A stretch of DNA of 20,029 bases from an uncultured Collinsella sp. GTDB lineage: Bacteria; Actinomycetota; Coriobacteriia; Coriobacteriales; Coriobacteriaceae. The notes below the pieces were generated by a model. The model was not told the origin of the DNA, searched no databases, and worked only from the letters and a program-made list of their open reading frames with translations. Each line of letters opens with the position of its first letter. Position 1 is the first letter of the stretch. Where the stretch lies: the NCBI GenBank assembly GCA_900759335.1, contig CAAEUX010000090.1, positions 1-20,029 of the forward strand, read 5' to 3'. Below, in pieces: positions 6,957 through 14,289 of this stretch. The position numbers and the translations under genes are program-made.

Positions 6957-8735
6957 ATGGACGCCATCGTAAAGATGCTCGAAAAGCATCAACCGTTCTT
7001 TGAGAAGATCTCGAGGAACATCTACCTCCAGGCCATCAAGGACGGATTCCTTGGGTGCATGCCCATTGTCCTCACCTCTTCGATCTTCCTGTTGATCGCC
7101 ACCCTTCCTGGCGTAGTCGGCATCACGCTGCCCCAGCCGCTCATCGACTGGTGCAACAAGCTGTACAACTTCACCATGGGTGTCATGGGCATCATGGTTG
7201 CCGGCACCACTGCCAAGAACTTTACGGCTTCCATGAACCGTCGCATGCCCGCCGGCAAGGTGCTCAACGACGGCTCCACCATGGTGGCCGCCCAGTGCAG
7301 CATGCTGCTGCTCGCTGTTACGCAGTTCACCACCAAGTTCGACGGCTCCGAGCTTTCGGTCTTCGATTGCACCAGCATGGGTACGCGCGGTCTGTTCTCG
7401 GCCTATATCGCCGCGTTCATTACCGTGTGGGTCTATAAGTTCTGCGTCTCGCGCGATCTGACCATTAAGCTGCCCAAGGAGGTTCCGGGCGCCATCGCTC
7501 AGAACTTCCGCGACATCATCCCCTTTGGCGGCGCCGTCATCATCTGCGGCATCATCGATGTCGTCGTGCGCAACCTCATGGGCGTTCCGTTCTCCGAGCT
7601 GCTTATCAAACTGCTCTCCCCGCTCTTCACTGCGGCAGAGACCTATCCCGGACTTATCCTTATCCAGGCAGCCACCGCGTTCTTCTGGTTCATCGGCGTC
7701 CACGGCCCCTCGATCGTCCAGCCGGGCATCGACCCCATCCGTCTTGCCAACCAGGCCGAGAACCTGCAGGTTCTGCTGGCCGGTGGCCACCCCGCCCACT
7801 CCCTCACCTTTAACATGTCGCTCGTGGGTGAGTTCGGCGGCACCGGCGCCACGTTCATCGTGCCGCTTCTGCTGATTCTCTTTATGAAGTCCAAGCAGCT
7901 CAAAGCCGTCGGTAAGGCCTCGATTGTTCCTGTTGCCTTCGCCGTCAACGAACCGCTGCTCTTTGGCGCGCCGATGATCCTTAACCCCTACATGCTCATC
8001 CCCTTTGTTGCCGCCGGCTGCGTCAACGTAAGCGTTGCCAAGTTCTTTATCGACAACGTGGGCATGAACGGCTTCTCCTTCGTGGTGCCTTGGGCTACCC
8101 CTGCCCCCATCGGCATCTTCATCACCACGAACTTCCAGCTTATCGCCCTGGTGTTTGTCGCAATCATCATCTTGCTGGACGCCATCATCTACCTGCCGTT
8201 CTTGAAGGCATACGATAAGCTGCTCTGCGACCAGGAGGCCGAGCGCGCCGCCGAGCTGGGTCTCGAGTCCGATGGTGCTGCCACCATCGCCGCCAGCACC
8301 TCTGCGCCCGCTGTCGAGCAGGCCACCGCTGCCGTCGAGCCGACCGCCGCTGCCGCCGACAGCGAGCCTGTCGCCGATCAGCCCGAGCCCGCTGCCGATG
8401 CATCCGCTAAGAAGGATGTCGACGGTCTGAAGGTCCTCGTCCTGTGCGCCGGCGCCGGCACCTCCGCCATGCTTGCCAACGCTATCAAGGAAGGTGCTGC
8501 GCAGACCGGAGAGAACATCGCTTCCTCCGCAGGCGCCTATGGCCAGCACACTGCCATCATGGATCAGTACGACGTCATCGTGCTTGCCCCGCAGGTCCGT
8601 AGCTACTACAACGACATGAAGGCCGACACCGATCGCCTGGGCATTAAGCTGCTCGCCCCGCGCGGTAAGGAATATATCGACCTTACTCGCGACCCCGCTG
8701 GCGCCATCAAGTGGCTCCGCGAGAACCTCGACTAG
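6957..8735 (+). CDS. lacE: PTS Lac-family IICB permease, copy 2
   Basis: This 592-residue IIC-IIB fusion is paralogous to the protein at 2054-3820. The IIC part (about 1-430) has GVHGPSIVQP (His249, Gln255) and VNEPLLFG. A long Ala/Pro/Glu-rich linker (about 435-488) is followed by IIB with LVLCAGAGTSAMLANAI, where Cys497 is the phosphorylation site. AAAGGAG with five-base spacing fixes the start. Where copy 1 and known LacE proteins have Glu after GPSIV, this copy has Gln, and the N-terminal third is more diverged, so its sugar may differ (for example an aryl- or beta-glucoside). No IIA is nearby except LacF at 139-477. It forms an operon with the GH1 gene 75 bases downstream. Confidence 0.92.
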   Translation: MDAIVKMLEKHQPFFEKISRNIYLQAIKDGFLGCMPIVLTSSIFLLIATLPGVVGITLPQPLIDWCNKLYNFTMGVMGIMVAGTTAKNFTASMNRRMPAGKVLNDGSTMVAAQCSMLLLAVTQFTTKFDGSELSVFDCTSMGTRGLFSAYIAAFITVWVYKFCVSRDLTIKLPKEVPGAIAQNFRDIIPFGGAVIICGIIDVVVRNLMGVPFSELLIKLLSPLFTAAETYPGLILIQAATAFFWFIGVHGPSIVQPGIDPIRLANQAENLQVLLAGGHPAHSLTFNMSLVGEFGGTGATFIVPLLLILFMKSKQLKAVGKASIVPVAFAVNEPLLFGAPMILNPYMLIPFVAAGCVNVSVAKFFIDNVGMNGFSFVVPWATPAPIGIFITTNFQLIALVFVAIIILLDAIIYLPFLKAYDKLLCDQEAERAAELGLESDGAATIAASTSAPAVEQATAAVEPTAAAADSEPVADQPEPAADASAKKDVDGLKVLVLCAGAGTSAMLANAIKEGAAQTGENIASSAGAYGQHTAIMDQYDVIVLAPQVRSYYNDMKADTDRLGIKLLAPRGKEYIDLTRDPAGAIKWLRENLD

Positions 8736-8750
8736 GTTCCTCCCTCTGTT

Positions 8751-8777
8751 GGTGCCCGGATCCCCAGTTCGGGCACC
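8751..8777 (+). other. Intercistronic hairpin between lacE2 and lacG2
   Basis: GGTGCCCG (8751-8758) pairs with CGGGCACC (8770-8777) across an 11-base loop with no T-run. Its position matches the hairpin of cassette 1, but the sequence is unrelated. Confidence 0.5.
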
Positions 8778-8810
8778 CTCCCTATTCGAATCCCACAGAA
8801 AGGATGACTC

Positions 8811-10232
8811 ATGACCAACCCCATGCAGTTCCCCGACGGCTTTGTGTTTGGCGGCGCCACCGCCGCTTACCAGGTTGAGGGCGAGACCCGCACGCACGGT
8901 AAGGGCAAAGTGCCCTGGGACGATTTCCTGGCAGCTCAGGGTCGCTTCTCCCCCGATCCCGCAAGCGACTTCTACAACAAATATCCGGTCGATATCGACC
9001 TGTGCCAGCGCTTCGGCATCAACGGTATCCGCGTCTCCATCGCTTGGAGCCGCATCTTCCCCAGCGGCACTGGTGAGATTAACCCCGAGGGTGTTGCCTT
9101 CTATCACGAGCTCTTTGCCTCCTGCAATAAAGCCGGCGTTATCCCCTATGTCACGCTCGATCACTTCGATACGCCCGAGGCCTTTTACCAGAACGGCGGC
9201 GAGGGCTTCCTGACGCGCACGACGATCGACGCCTTTGTCGAGTACGCCAAGTTCTGCTTTGCCGAGTTCACCGAGGTCAAGCACTGGTTCACCTTTAATG
9301 AGATTCCCGCGACCGCCGAGGGCAGCTTTATCGTCGGCAACTGGCCGCACGGCGAGAAGTATCGCCTGGACAAGGCTTTCCAGCTCATGCACAACATGAT
9401 GGTGGCCCACGCCAAGGCCGTCGTCGCCTTCCATGAGGGCGGCTTTGAGGGCGAGATCGGCATTGTCCAGAACCTAGAGCCCAAGTATCCCCTCGACCCC
9501 AACAACGCCGCCGACTGCGAGGCAGCTCGCATGGCCGACGTCATCAACAACCGCTGGGTACTCGACGCCACCTTCCGCGGCCACTATGCAGCCGACACCA
9601 TGGAGGCTGCGACCAAGCTGGCCCATATCGCCGGCGGCGAGCTCGACGTTCGTGACGAGGATATCGCCGCGCTGACCGCCGCGCTCCCCTACAACGATTG
9701 CCTGGGCGTCAACACCTACAAGTGCCAGTTCCTGCGTGCCGCCGAGGGCGAAAACGACATCAACCACAATGGCACCGGCGACAAGGGCTCCTCGCGCTGG
9801 TTCCTCAAGGGCGTGGGCGAGTCATGCGTGCGCGAAGGCGTACCCACCACCGATTGGGACTGGATTATCTATCCCGAGGGCCTCTACGACCTGCTGCTGC
9901 GCATTAAGAACGATTACCCCAACTACAAGAAGATCTACATCACCGAGAACGGCATGGGCTATAAGGACGACTTCGAGGACGGCTTTATCGACGACGCCCC
10001 TCGCATCGACTACATGCGTCAGCATCTCGCATGGATCCTCAAGGCAATCGACGGCGGCGTGAACGTCGACGGCTACTTTGTGTGGTCGCTGCAGGACCAG
10101 TTCTCCTGGACCAACGGCTATAACAAGCGCTATGGCCTGTTCTACATCGACTTTGAGACCCAGAAGCGCTATCCCAAGGCGAGCGCGTACTGGTACAAGA
10201 ACGTCGCGGAGACCGGCCTGCTCATGGCCTAG
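8811..10232 (+). CDS. lacG: GH1 6-phospho-beta-glycosidase, LacG-like, copy 2
   Basis: This is a 473-residue family 1 glycosidase with acid/base Glu164 (TFNE) and nucleophile Glu379 (ITENGMG). The phosphate loop FSWTNGYNKRYG has Ser432, Trp433, Lys439 and Tyr441. GAAAGGA seven bases or so before the ATG is a good ribosome site. Large blocks are identical to copy 1, such as GFVFGGATAAYQVEGETRTH and TDWDWIIYPEGL, while the substrate-cleft loops after HFDTP (EAFYQNGGEGFL versus LALFEKGDFL) and after TFNEI differ. This fits duplication followed by divergence in aglycone preference. It hydrolyses the phosphorylated sugar from LacE2 in the cytoplasm. It could equally be a 6-phospho-beta-glucosidase. 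Confidence 0.9.
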   Translation: MTNPMQFPDGFVFGGATAAYQVEGETRTHGKGKVPWDDFLAAQGRFSPDPASDFYNKYPVDIDLCQRFGINGIRVSIAWSRIFPSGTGEINPEGVAFYHELFASCNKAGVIPYVTLDHFDTPEAFYQNGGEGFLTRTTIDAFVEYAKFCFAEFTEVKHWFTFNEIPATAEGSFIVGNWPHGEKYRLDKAFQLMHNMMVAHAKAVVAFHEGGFEGEIGIVQNLEPKYPLDPNNAADCEAARMADVINNRWVLDATFRGHYAADTMEAATKLAHIAGGELDVRDEDIAALTAALPYNDCLGVNTYKCQFLRAAEGENDINHNGTGDKGSSRWFLKGVGESCVREGVPTTDWDWIIYPEGLYDLLLRIKNDYPNYKKIYITENGMGYKDDFEDGFIDDAPRIDYMRQHLAWILKAIDGGVNVDGYFVWSLQDQFSWTNGYNKRYGLFYIDFETQKRYPKASAYWYKNVAETGLLMA

Positions 10233-10254
10233 TTTCCGCCGCATACCCCCTGTC

Positions 10255-10297
10255 GGCCGCATGTGAGTCCCTCCACGGGATCGCATGCGGCCTTTTT
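10255..10297 (+). terminator. Rho-independent terminator of lacE2-lacG2
   Basis: GGCCGCATG (10255-10263) pairs with CATGCGGCC (10284-10292), with an inner TCCC/GGGA stem, followed by TTTTTG. It is 22 bases past the lacG2 stop. Confidence 0.88.
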
Positions 10298-10323
10298 GTT
10301 TTTGGTGAGCCCGAGCGGATCAT

Positions 10324-10464
10324 TTGTCTCGATCTGTAACATCTAGCAGGGATTTTCAATCCTAACTGTTATAGATTTAGACGAACGGGCGACCAGGGCT
10401 GAAAGATCTCAATCTGTAACACGTAGCCCACTTTTAACCGTCTACCTGTTACAGATCAAGACAA
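10324..10464. repeat. Paired palindromic repeat unit, copies 4 and 5
   Basis: Palindromes at 10326-10382 (57 bp) and 10407-10461 (55 bp) are separated by 24 bases, the same geometry as at 5434-5574. Copy 4 is closest to copy 1 and copy 5 to copy 2. The GC palindrome of the spacer has decayed here. The unit occupies the same place behind the terminator as in cassette 1, so it was probably part of the ancestral cassette when that was duplicated. Confidence 0.75.
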
Positions 10465-10516
10465 TAAGATAGTCAAATCCGAACTTTCCAAGCAGTTATA
10501 AAGCATGGTTTCTAGT

Positions 10517-10591
10517 TTTCGGTATCACGAACATACTTTCGGTATCATTTAATGGTATTATGATATCGAAAGTATGTTCGTGATACCGAAA
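10517..10591. promoter_or_regulatory. Inverted repeat with 32-bp arms over the Fic promoter
   Basis: Arms 10517-10548 and 10560-10591 are complementary at 31 of 32 positions around an 11-base loop. TTTCGGTATCA occurs twice within the left arm. A TATGAT or TATTAT -10 candidate lies at the loop, and the right arm ends inside the AAAGGAG ribosome site at 10589-10595. This is a strong operator candidate; in a longer transcript it would also fold into a hairpin against the ribosome site. Confidence 0.7.
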
Positions 10592-10599
10592 GGAGCCGC

Positions 10600-11832
10600 A
10601 TGCACCAGTTCGATTACACCACAGTCCCAGCGGAACTCGAAGCAACTCCAATCACCAACCTCCTCCTCTCGATACGCGAGCATAAAGGCCGTCAGCTTGC
10701 TCTGAGTCAAGTCAAACCCGAGCTTCTATCGTCCCTAATGGAGGAGGCTAAGATCCAAAGCACCCGGTCCTCCAACGGACTTGAAGGAATTGTTACCACC
10801 CAAAAAAGACTCAAAGCGATCATGGCGTATTCCGCCAAGCCAAGCTCCCGCGCAGAGGAAGAAATCGCTGGATACCGAGATGTGCTGTCGCTTATTCACG
10901 AGCAACACGATTCCATTCCCGTAACGCCATCGGTCATTCTGCAGTTGCATCGTGACCTCATGGTACACACAGCAATCTCGTATGGGGGCCATTGGAAAGA
11001 TAGCGATAACGAAATCATCTCCATCGACGATCAAGGCAATCGATTTGTGCGCTTTAGGCCGCCTTCGGCCCTAGCAACCCCCGGACTTATCGAGGAAGCC
11101 TGTCGGTCCCTCAACGACGCCTTATCTCGTCAAGTTTGCGACCCCCTCCTTATATCATTCCGCTTCATCTTCGATTTTGTCAGCATTCATCCCTTCAACG
11201 ATGGCAATGGCAGGATGAGCCGGCTCCTTACAACGCTGCTACTCGAAAAGACTGGATACGACGTTGCGCGTTACATCAGCATCGAACGACTTATTGAAGA
11301 CAACAAGGCGCTCTACTACAACGCCCTCGCTGCAAGCTCCGCTGGATGGAATGAAAATCAAAACACCGAAGCACCCTTTATCCGTTTCATGCTCGGAACA
11401 ACCCTGGCCGCCTACCGACAGCTCGAGCAGCGTACCTTAATTGAATCAAGCACTCGTCCCATGTCGAAGCAAGCGCGCATCGCCGTTCTATTTCAACAGA
11501 GACCCGGTGTCATTAAGAAATCCGACATCCGATCCAACTGCCCCGATATCAGCGAGGTTACCGTTAAACGAACCCTCGGTCAGCTTGTTAGTTGCAGCGC
11601 AATCGAAAAAACAGGAGCGGGTCGTTCGACGGGCTACATACTCAAAGACGTCCATGCTCTAGAACTATTCTTGCAATCCACAATATCCGATAGCGAGGCC
11701 GCAATAACAAAAGAGGCTCCAAAGGATAAGCTCCTTGAACGTGTGAACCACGCCGAGGATGAAAGCAGAGAGGGGCTCTATGAAGACTACGATTCATTCT
11801 CAAGGGACATAAAGACGAAACACGAAGTCTAG
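10600..11832 (+). CDS. Fic-domain protein with C-terminal winged helix
   Basis: This 410-residue protein has the catalytic Fic motif HPFNDGNGRMSR (His197 to about residue 208), complete for AMP or other NMP transfer to a target hydroxyl. An inhibitory-helix motif of the form S/TxxxEG occurs at Ser58-Gly63 (SNGLEG, Glu62), so it resembles self-inhibited class II Fic proteins. The C-terminal part (about 287-350, with DISEVTVKRTLGQLVSCSAIE) looks like a winged helix-turn-helix and could bind the inverted repeat upstream. GC is visibly lower than in neighbouring genes and there is no partner gene, suggesting acquisition. AAAGGAG supports the start. The target is unknown; a role in stress, autoregulation or defence is possible but not shown. 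Confidence 0.9.
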   Translation: MHQFDYTTVPAELEATPITNLLLSIREHKGRQLALSQVKPELLSSLMEEAKIQSTRSSNGLEGIVTTQKRLKAIMAYSAKPSSRAEEEIAGYRDVLSLIHEQHDSIPVTPSVILQLHRDLMVHTAISYGGHWKDSDNEIISIDDQGNRFVRFRPPSALATPGLIEEACRSLNDALSRQVCDPLLISFRFIFDFVSIHPFNDGNGRMSRLLTTLLLEKTGYDVARYISIERLIEDNKALYYNALAASSAGWNENQNTEAPFIRFMLGTTLAAYRQLEQRTLIESSTRPMSKQARIAVLFQQRPGVIKKSDIRSNCPDISEVTVKRTLGQLVSCSAIEKTGAGRSTGYILKDVHALELFLQSTISDSEAAITKEAPKDKLLERVNHAEDESREGLYEDYDSFSRDIKTKHEV

Positions 11833-11897
11833 TCGTATCCCAGAATAGCCTCATCCTTGTTGCCCAAAGTTATTTACGCGTCATTGTGAAGCGATAA

Positions 11898-11915
11898 CCC
11901 CTGCGCCGGCAGGGG
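11898..11915 (-). terminator. Possible terminator of the DeoR-type gene
   Basis: CCCCTGC and GCAGGGG form a 7-bp stem with a GCCG loop, about 25 bases past the minus-strand stop. Read on the minus strand it is followed by only TTATCG, so it is weak. It could also help end the Fic transcript. Confidence 0.35.
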
Positions 11916-11939
11916 CAGAAGTATCGTCTGCTGCGCTAG

Positions 11940-12704
11940 TTAGCAGATGACCTGCGTGTGTTCCTCGATGGCGGCACGATCCTCTGCGGCAATACCCGGC
12001 TCGCACACCACGGCGTCCAGGCTGTCCAGACGGCAGAAGGTGTAGAAGTCGCGCTTGCCAATCTTGCTGGAATCGGCGATCAGATAGCGCGAGTCGGCCT
12101 TGCTAAAGGCGAGCTGCTGGATGCGGCCCTCTTCCATGTTAGACGTAGACACGTCGCCGTCCAAGATGCCGTTGGCGCCGATAAACGCCGCATCGATGCC
12201 CAGCGCACGCAGGGTATCCTCAGCCGTTGGCCCCACAAAAGCGGCGGTGCGGCGACGGTACATACCGCCCACGAGGCACAGGTCGCAGTCCTCGCGCGCC
12301 TCGAGCAGGTTAAACACCGAAAGCGAATTGGTCACGATGCGCAGGCGAAACGCCGGCAGCATCGAGGCCATCTGCTCAACCGTGGTGCCTGTCCCCAAAA
12401 AGATGGTCGAGCCTTCCTCGATAAGCTCCACAGAACGGCGCGCAATCTGCAACTTTTCCTCGGCATGCTTCGTGCGCTTTTCGCTGTGCGAATACTCATG
12501 GCGCAGCATAGCGTGTGGACGGCCCTGCGCACTGCGGGCTCCGCCGTGCACGCGCTCGATCTCGCCCAGGCTCGCAAGCTCCTCAAGGTCACGGCGGATC
12601 GTCATATCCGAGACACCTAACGCATCCGAAATCTCCTTGACCGAGACCGTGCCCTGCTCTTCGAGCAGCTGCCGAACCTTATCCTGTCGCTCCGCTTTAA
12701 TCAC
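11940..12704 (-). CDS. DeoR-family transcriptional regulator
   Basis: This protein of about 254 residues has an N-terminal DeoR helix-turn-helix (about 6-55: VSVKEISDALGVSDMTIRRDLEELASLGEIERVHGGA) and a DeoR sensor domain, with FLGTGTTVEQM, VTNSLSVFNLL and GANGI as phospho-sugar-binding landmarks. I chose the GTG at 12702-12704 because GAGGA lies six bases before it and MIKAERQ is a typical family start. A GTG at 12729-12731 would add nine residues without a ribosome site. It is divergent from the mutarotase gene and may control it. The effector is probably a phosphorylated sugar, which is family knowledge rather than evidence here. Confidence 0.88.
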   Translation of the reverse strand: MIKAERQDKVRQLLEEQGTVSVKEISDALGVSDMTIRRDLEELASLGEIERVHGGARSAQGRPHAMLRHEYSHSEKRTKHAEEKLQIARRSVELIEEGSTIFLGTGTTVEQMASMLPAFRLRIVTNSLSVFNLLEAREDCDLCLVGGMYRRRTAAFVGPTAEDTLRALGIDAAFIGANGILDGDVSTSNMEEGRIQQLAFSKADSRYLIADSSKIGKRDFYTFCRLDSLDAVVCEPGIAAEDRAAIEEHTQVIC

Positions 12705-12733
12705 GATGAGTCCTCGCTGTTCCACGCTCACGT

Positions 12734-12760
12734 CAATTCAAACAATAACGAACAAATTGT
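12734..12760. promoter_or_regulatory. Possible DeoR-type operator region
   Basis: On the minus strand the stretch reads as repeated TTGTT-type units (TTTGTTCGTTATTGTTTGAA), bounded by a CAATT/AATTG inverted pair. DeoR-family regulators often bind such repeats. It lies just upstream of the deoR-type gene. Assignment is tentative. Confidence 0.3.
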
Positions 12761-12825
12761 ATCAGACTCGCGCGCGTCAGAAATGAACGCCCGCACAGCT
12801 CCAATCATCACTTTTTTGAGAAAAA

Positions 12826-12847
12826 TACCCCCTGCTTTAGTGGGGTG
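12826..12847. other. Small GC hairpin in the mutarotase upstream region
   Basis: ACCCC and GGGGT form a short stem (loop CTGCTTTAGT), with an A-run before it on the plus strand. The sequence just after holds GATAAT (12852-12857), a possible -10 box for the mutarotase. No good -35 was found. Its role is unclear. Confidence 0.25.
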
Positions 12848-12909
12848 TAGTGATAATCTCGCCTGTTCGCGCTACAGTTTGTCCGAAATACCTCGATGTT
12901 AGGAACCAA

Positions 12910-13962
12910 ATGATCACTTCCGAGCTTTTCGGCACCGCGCCGTGCGGTACCCCCGTTCATCGTTACACCCTCAACGGGCCCGAGATCTGCGTTCGCATTA
13001 TGGACTATGGCGCCACCGTGTTGGGCATCGACGTGCCCGACATCCCCGGCAACGTGCGCGATGTGGTGCTGGGCTTCGATAAGCTCGAGGATTACTTTGA
13101 CAACCCCGCCTGCTTTGGCGCGACCATCGGACCTGTGGCCAACCGCACTGCAGGTGCCACGATCACCATCGCCGGCACGGACTGGCATATGCCCGCCAAC
13201 GAGGGCACCAACAACCTGCACAGCGATCTTGAGCATGGTCTGCACAAGCGCGTATGGGACGTTGAGCTCGACGAGATCCACAATGCCGTGCGCATGACCA
13301 CCTCGCTTGAGGACGGTGAGCTGGGCCTTCCCGGCAACCGCACCTTTACGGCCGTGTTTACCGTGACGCGCACCGGCTGCCTCCGTATCGAATATGGCTG
13401 TGAGAGCGACCGCGCCACGTACGTGTCCATGACCAACCACACGTACTTTAACCTTGCCGGTCACAACGCCGGCATGGACTGTGAGCACTTCTTTGTTGCT
13501 AACGCTGCCCACTACCTGCCCATCAACGAGCAGAATATCCCCACCGGAGAGATCGCTCCGGTCGAGGGCACGCCGTTTGACTTCCGTGAGCTGCGCCCCG
13601 TCGCGCCCGGCATGGAAGCCGACGACCCGCAGATTAAGCAGGCCCGTGGCTACGACCACTGCCTGTGCATCGATGGCTATCAGTACGGCCGTAATCTGCG
13701 CCGCGCGATGCACGTCGAGGAGATGTGGACCGGCCGTGAGCTGGACTATTACACCACTGCCCCGGGCGTGCAGCTCTACACCGGCAACTGGCTGGGCGAC
13801 GAACACGCCAAAGACGATGCCAACTATGGTTGGGGCGCCGGCTTTGCCCTCGAGGCCGAAATGTATCCTGACACGCCGCACCATGCGCTGTTCCCCCAGG
13901 GCATCGTGGGCCCCGGTCATCCCTACAGCAATGTGATCGAATACCACTTTATGAGGCACTAG
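12910..13962 (+). CDS. galM: Aldose 1-epimerase (galactose mutarotase)
   Basis: This 350-residue cytoplasmic enzyme interconverts alpha and beta anomers of free hexoses. Family landmarks are NNLHSD (His104), TNHTYFNL (His177), YDHCL, GVQLYTGNW and ALEAEMYPD, where Glu315 is the likely catalytic base. The start is the ATG with AGGA five bases upstream; a GTG 60 bases earlier would add 20 residues with no homology-like features. It stands alone between the divergent DeoR gene and its own terminator. Its presence would fit release of free glucose or galactose by the LacG-type enzymes, although it is not in their operons. No galK or galT is present in the window. Confidence 0.92.
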   Translation: MITSELFGTAPCGTPVHRYTLNGPEICVRIMDYGATVLGIDVPDIPGNVRDVVLGFDKLEDYFDNPACFGATIGPVANRTAGATITIAGTDWHMPANEGTNNLHSDLEHGLHKRVWDVELDEIHNAVRMTTSLEDGELGLPGNRTFTAVFTVTRTGCLRIEYGCESDRATYVSMTNHTYFNLAGHNAGMDCEHFFVANAAHYLPINEQNIPTGEIAPVEGTPFDFRELRPVAPGMEADDPQIKQARGYDHCLCIDGYQYGRNLRRAMHVEEMWTGRELDYYTTAPGVQLYTGNWLGDEHAKDDANYGWGAGFALEAEMYPDTPHHALFPQGIVGPGHPYSNVIEYHFMRH

Positions 13963-13989
13963 GCCCACAACGCGACATATCGCACAGCA

Positions 13990-14022
13990 ACGCCCGCCGG
14001 CACACCGCCGACGGGCGTTTTT
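13990..14022 (+). terminator. Rho-independent terminator of the mutarotase gene
   Basis: ACGCCCG (13990-13996) pairs with CGGGCGT (14012-14018), followed by TTTTT, 27 bases past the stop. Confidence 0.85.
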
Positions 14023-14067
14023 CATCTTTTGGGCTCTTTTTCGCTGTGACTGTATGAATGACATATC

Positions 14068-14219
14068 AAAACTATGCCCATTTACTACGCTTAGCCCGGG
14101 ATGCTCGACCATGCACCGGTTTTTGTTAAATGCGCGAGCCGTCTACCTGCGGTTTTGTTTTTCTCAAATTCGACATGCTCGGCGATAACCGATCAAACGT
14201 AGTAAATGGGCATAGTTTT
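14068..14219. mobile_element. MITE-like element, 152 bp with 22-bp terminal inverted repeats
   Basis: The ends are perfect inverted copies of 22 bases: AAAACTATGCCCATTTACTA then CG at 14068-14089, and its complement at 14198-14219. The interior of 108 bases is AT-richer than neighbouring genes and has no reading frame. A target duplication is not obvious; TGAC occurs near both sides (14059-14062 and 14220-14223) but not abutting. This is the structure of a non-autonomous transposable element, though a paired regulator site is possible. Confidence 0.5.
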
Positions 14220-14254
14220 TGACAGGCGGCATCGCGCGCGTCCCTCGCAAGGGC

Positions 14255-14289
14255 AAAATGATCCGTTTTCCTCCGTCCCCAAGGGATCA
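14255..14289 (-). terminator. Possible terminator overlapping the IIB stop codon
   Basis: On the minus strand TGATCC and GGATCA form a 6-bp stem followed by TTTTGCCC. The first arm includes the TGA stop of the IIB gene. The loop is long (19 bases), so strength is uncertain. Confidence 0.35.

Noticed and set aside
6867..9434. An 855-codon open frame on the minus strand, antisense to lacE2 and lacG2
   Set aside because: It mirrors strongly coding plus-strand genes, is low in complexity (Gly/Asp/His/Val-rich), spans two genes and their gap, and has no domain motifs. It results from GC-rich codon bias.
12732..12909. Upstream GTG starts extending the DeoR gene to 12731 and the mutarotase to 12850
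   Set aside because: Neither has a ribosome site; the internal starts at 12704 and 12910 have GAGGA and AGGA at good spacing and match family N-termini.
12808..14112. A 434-codon minus-strand frame opposite the mutarotase
   Set aside because: Antisense shadow with no recognisable domain; it crosses a strong terminator.
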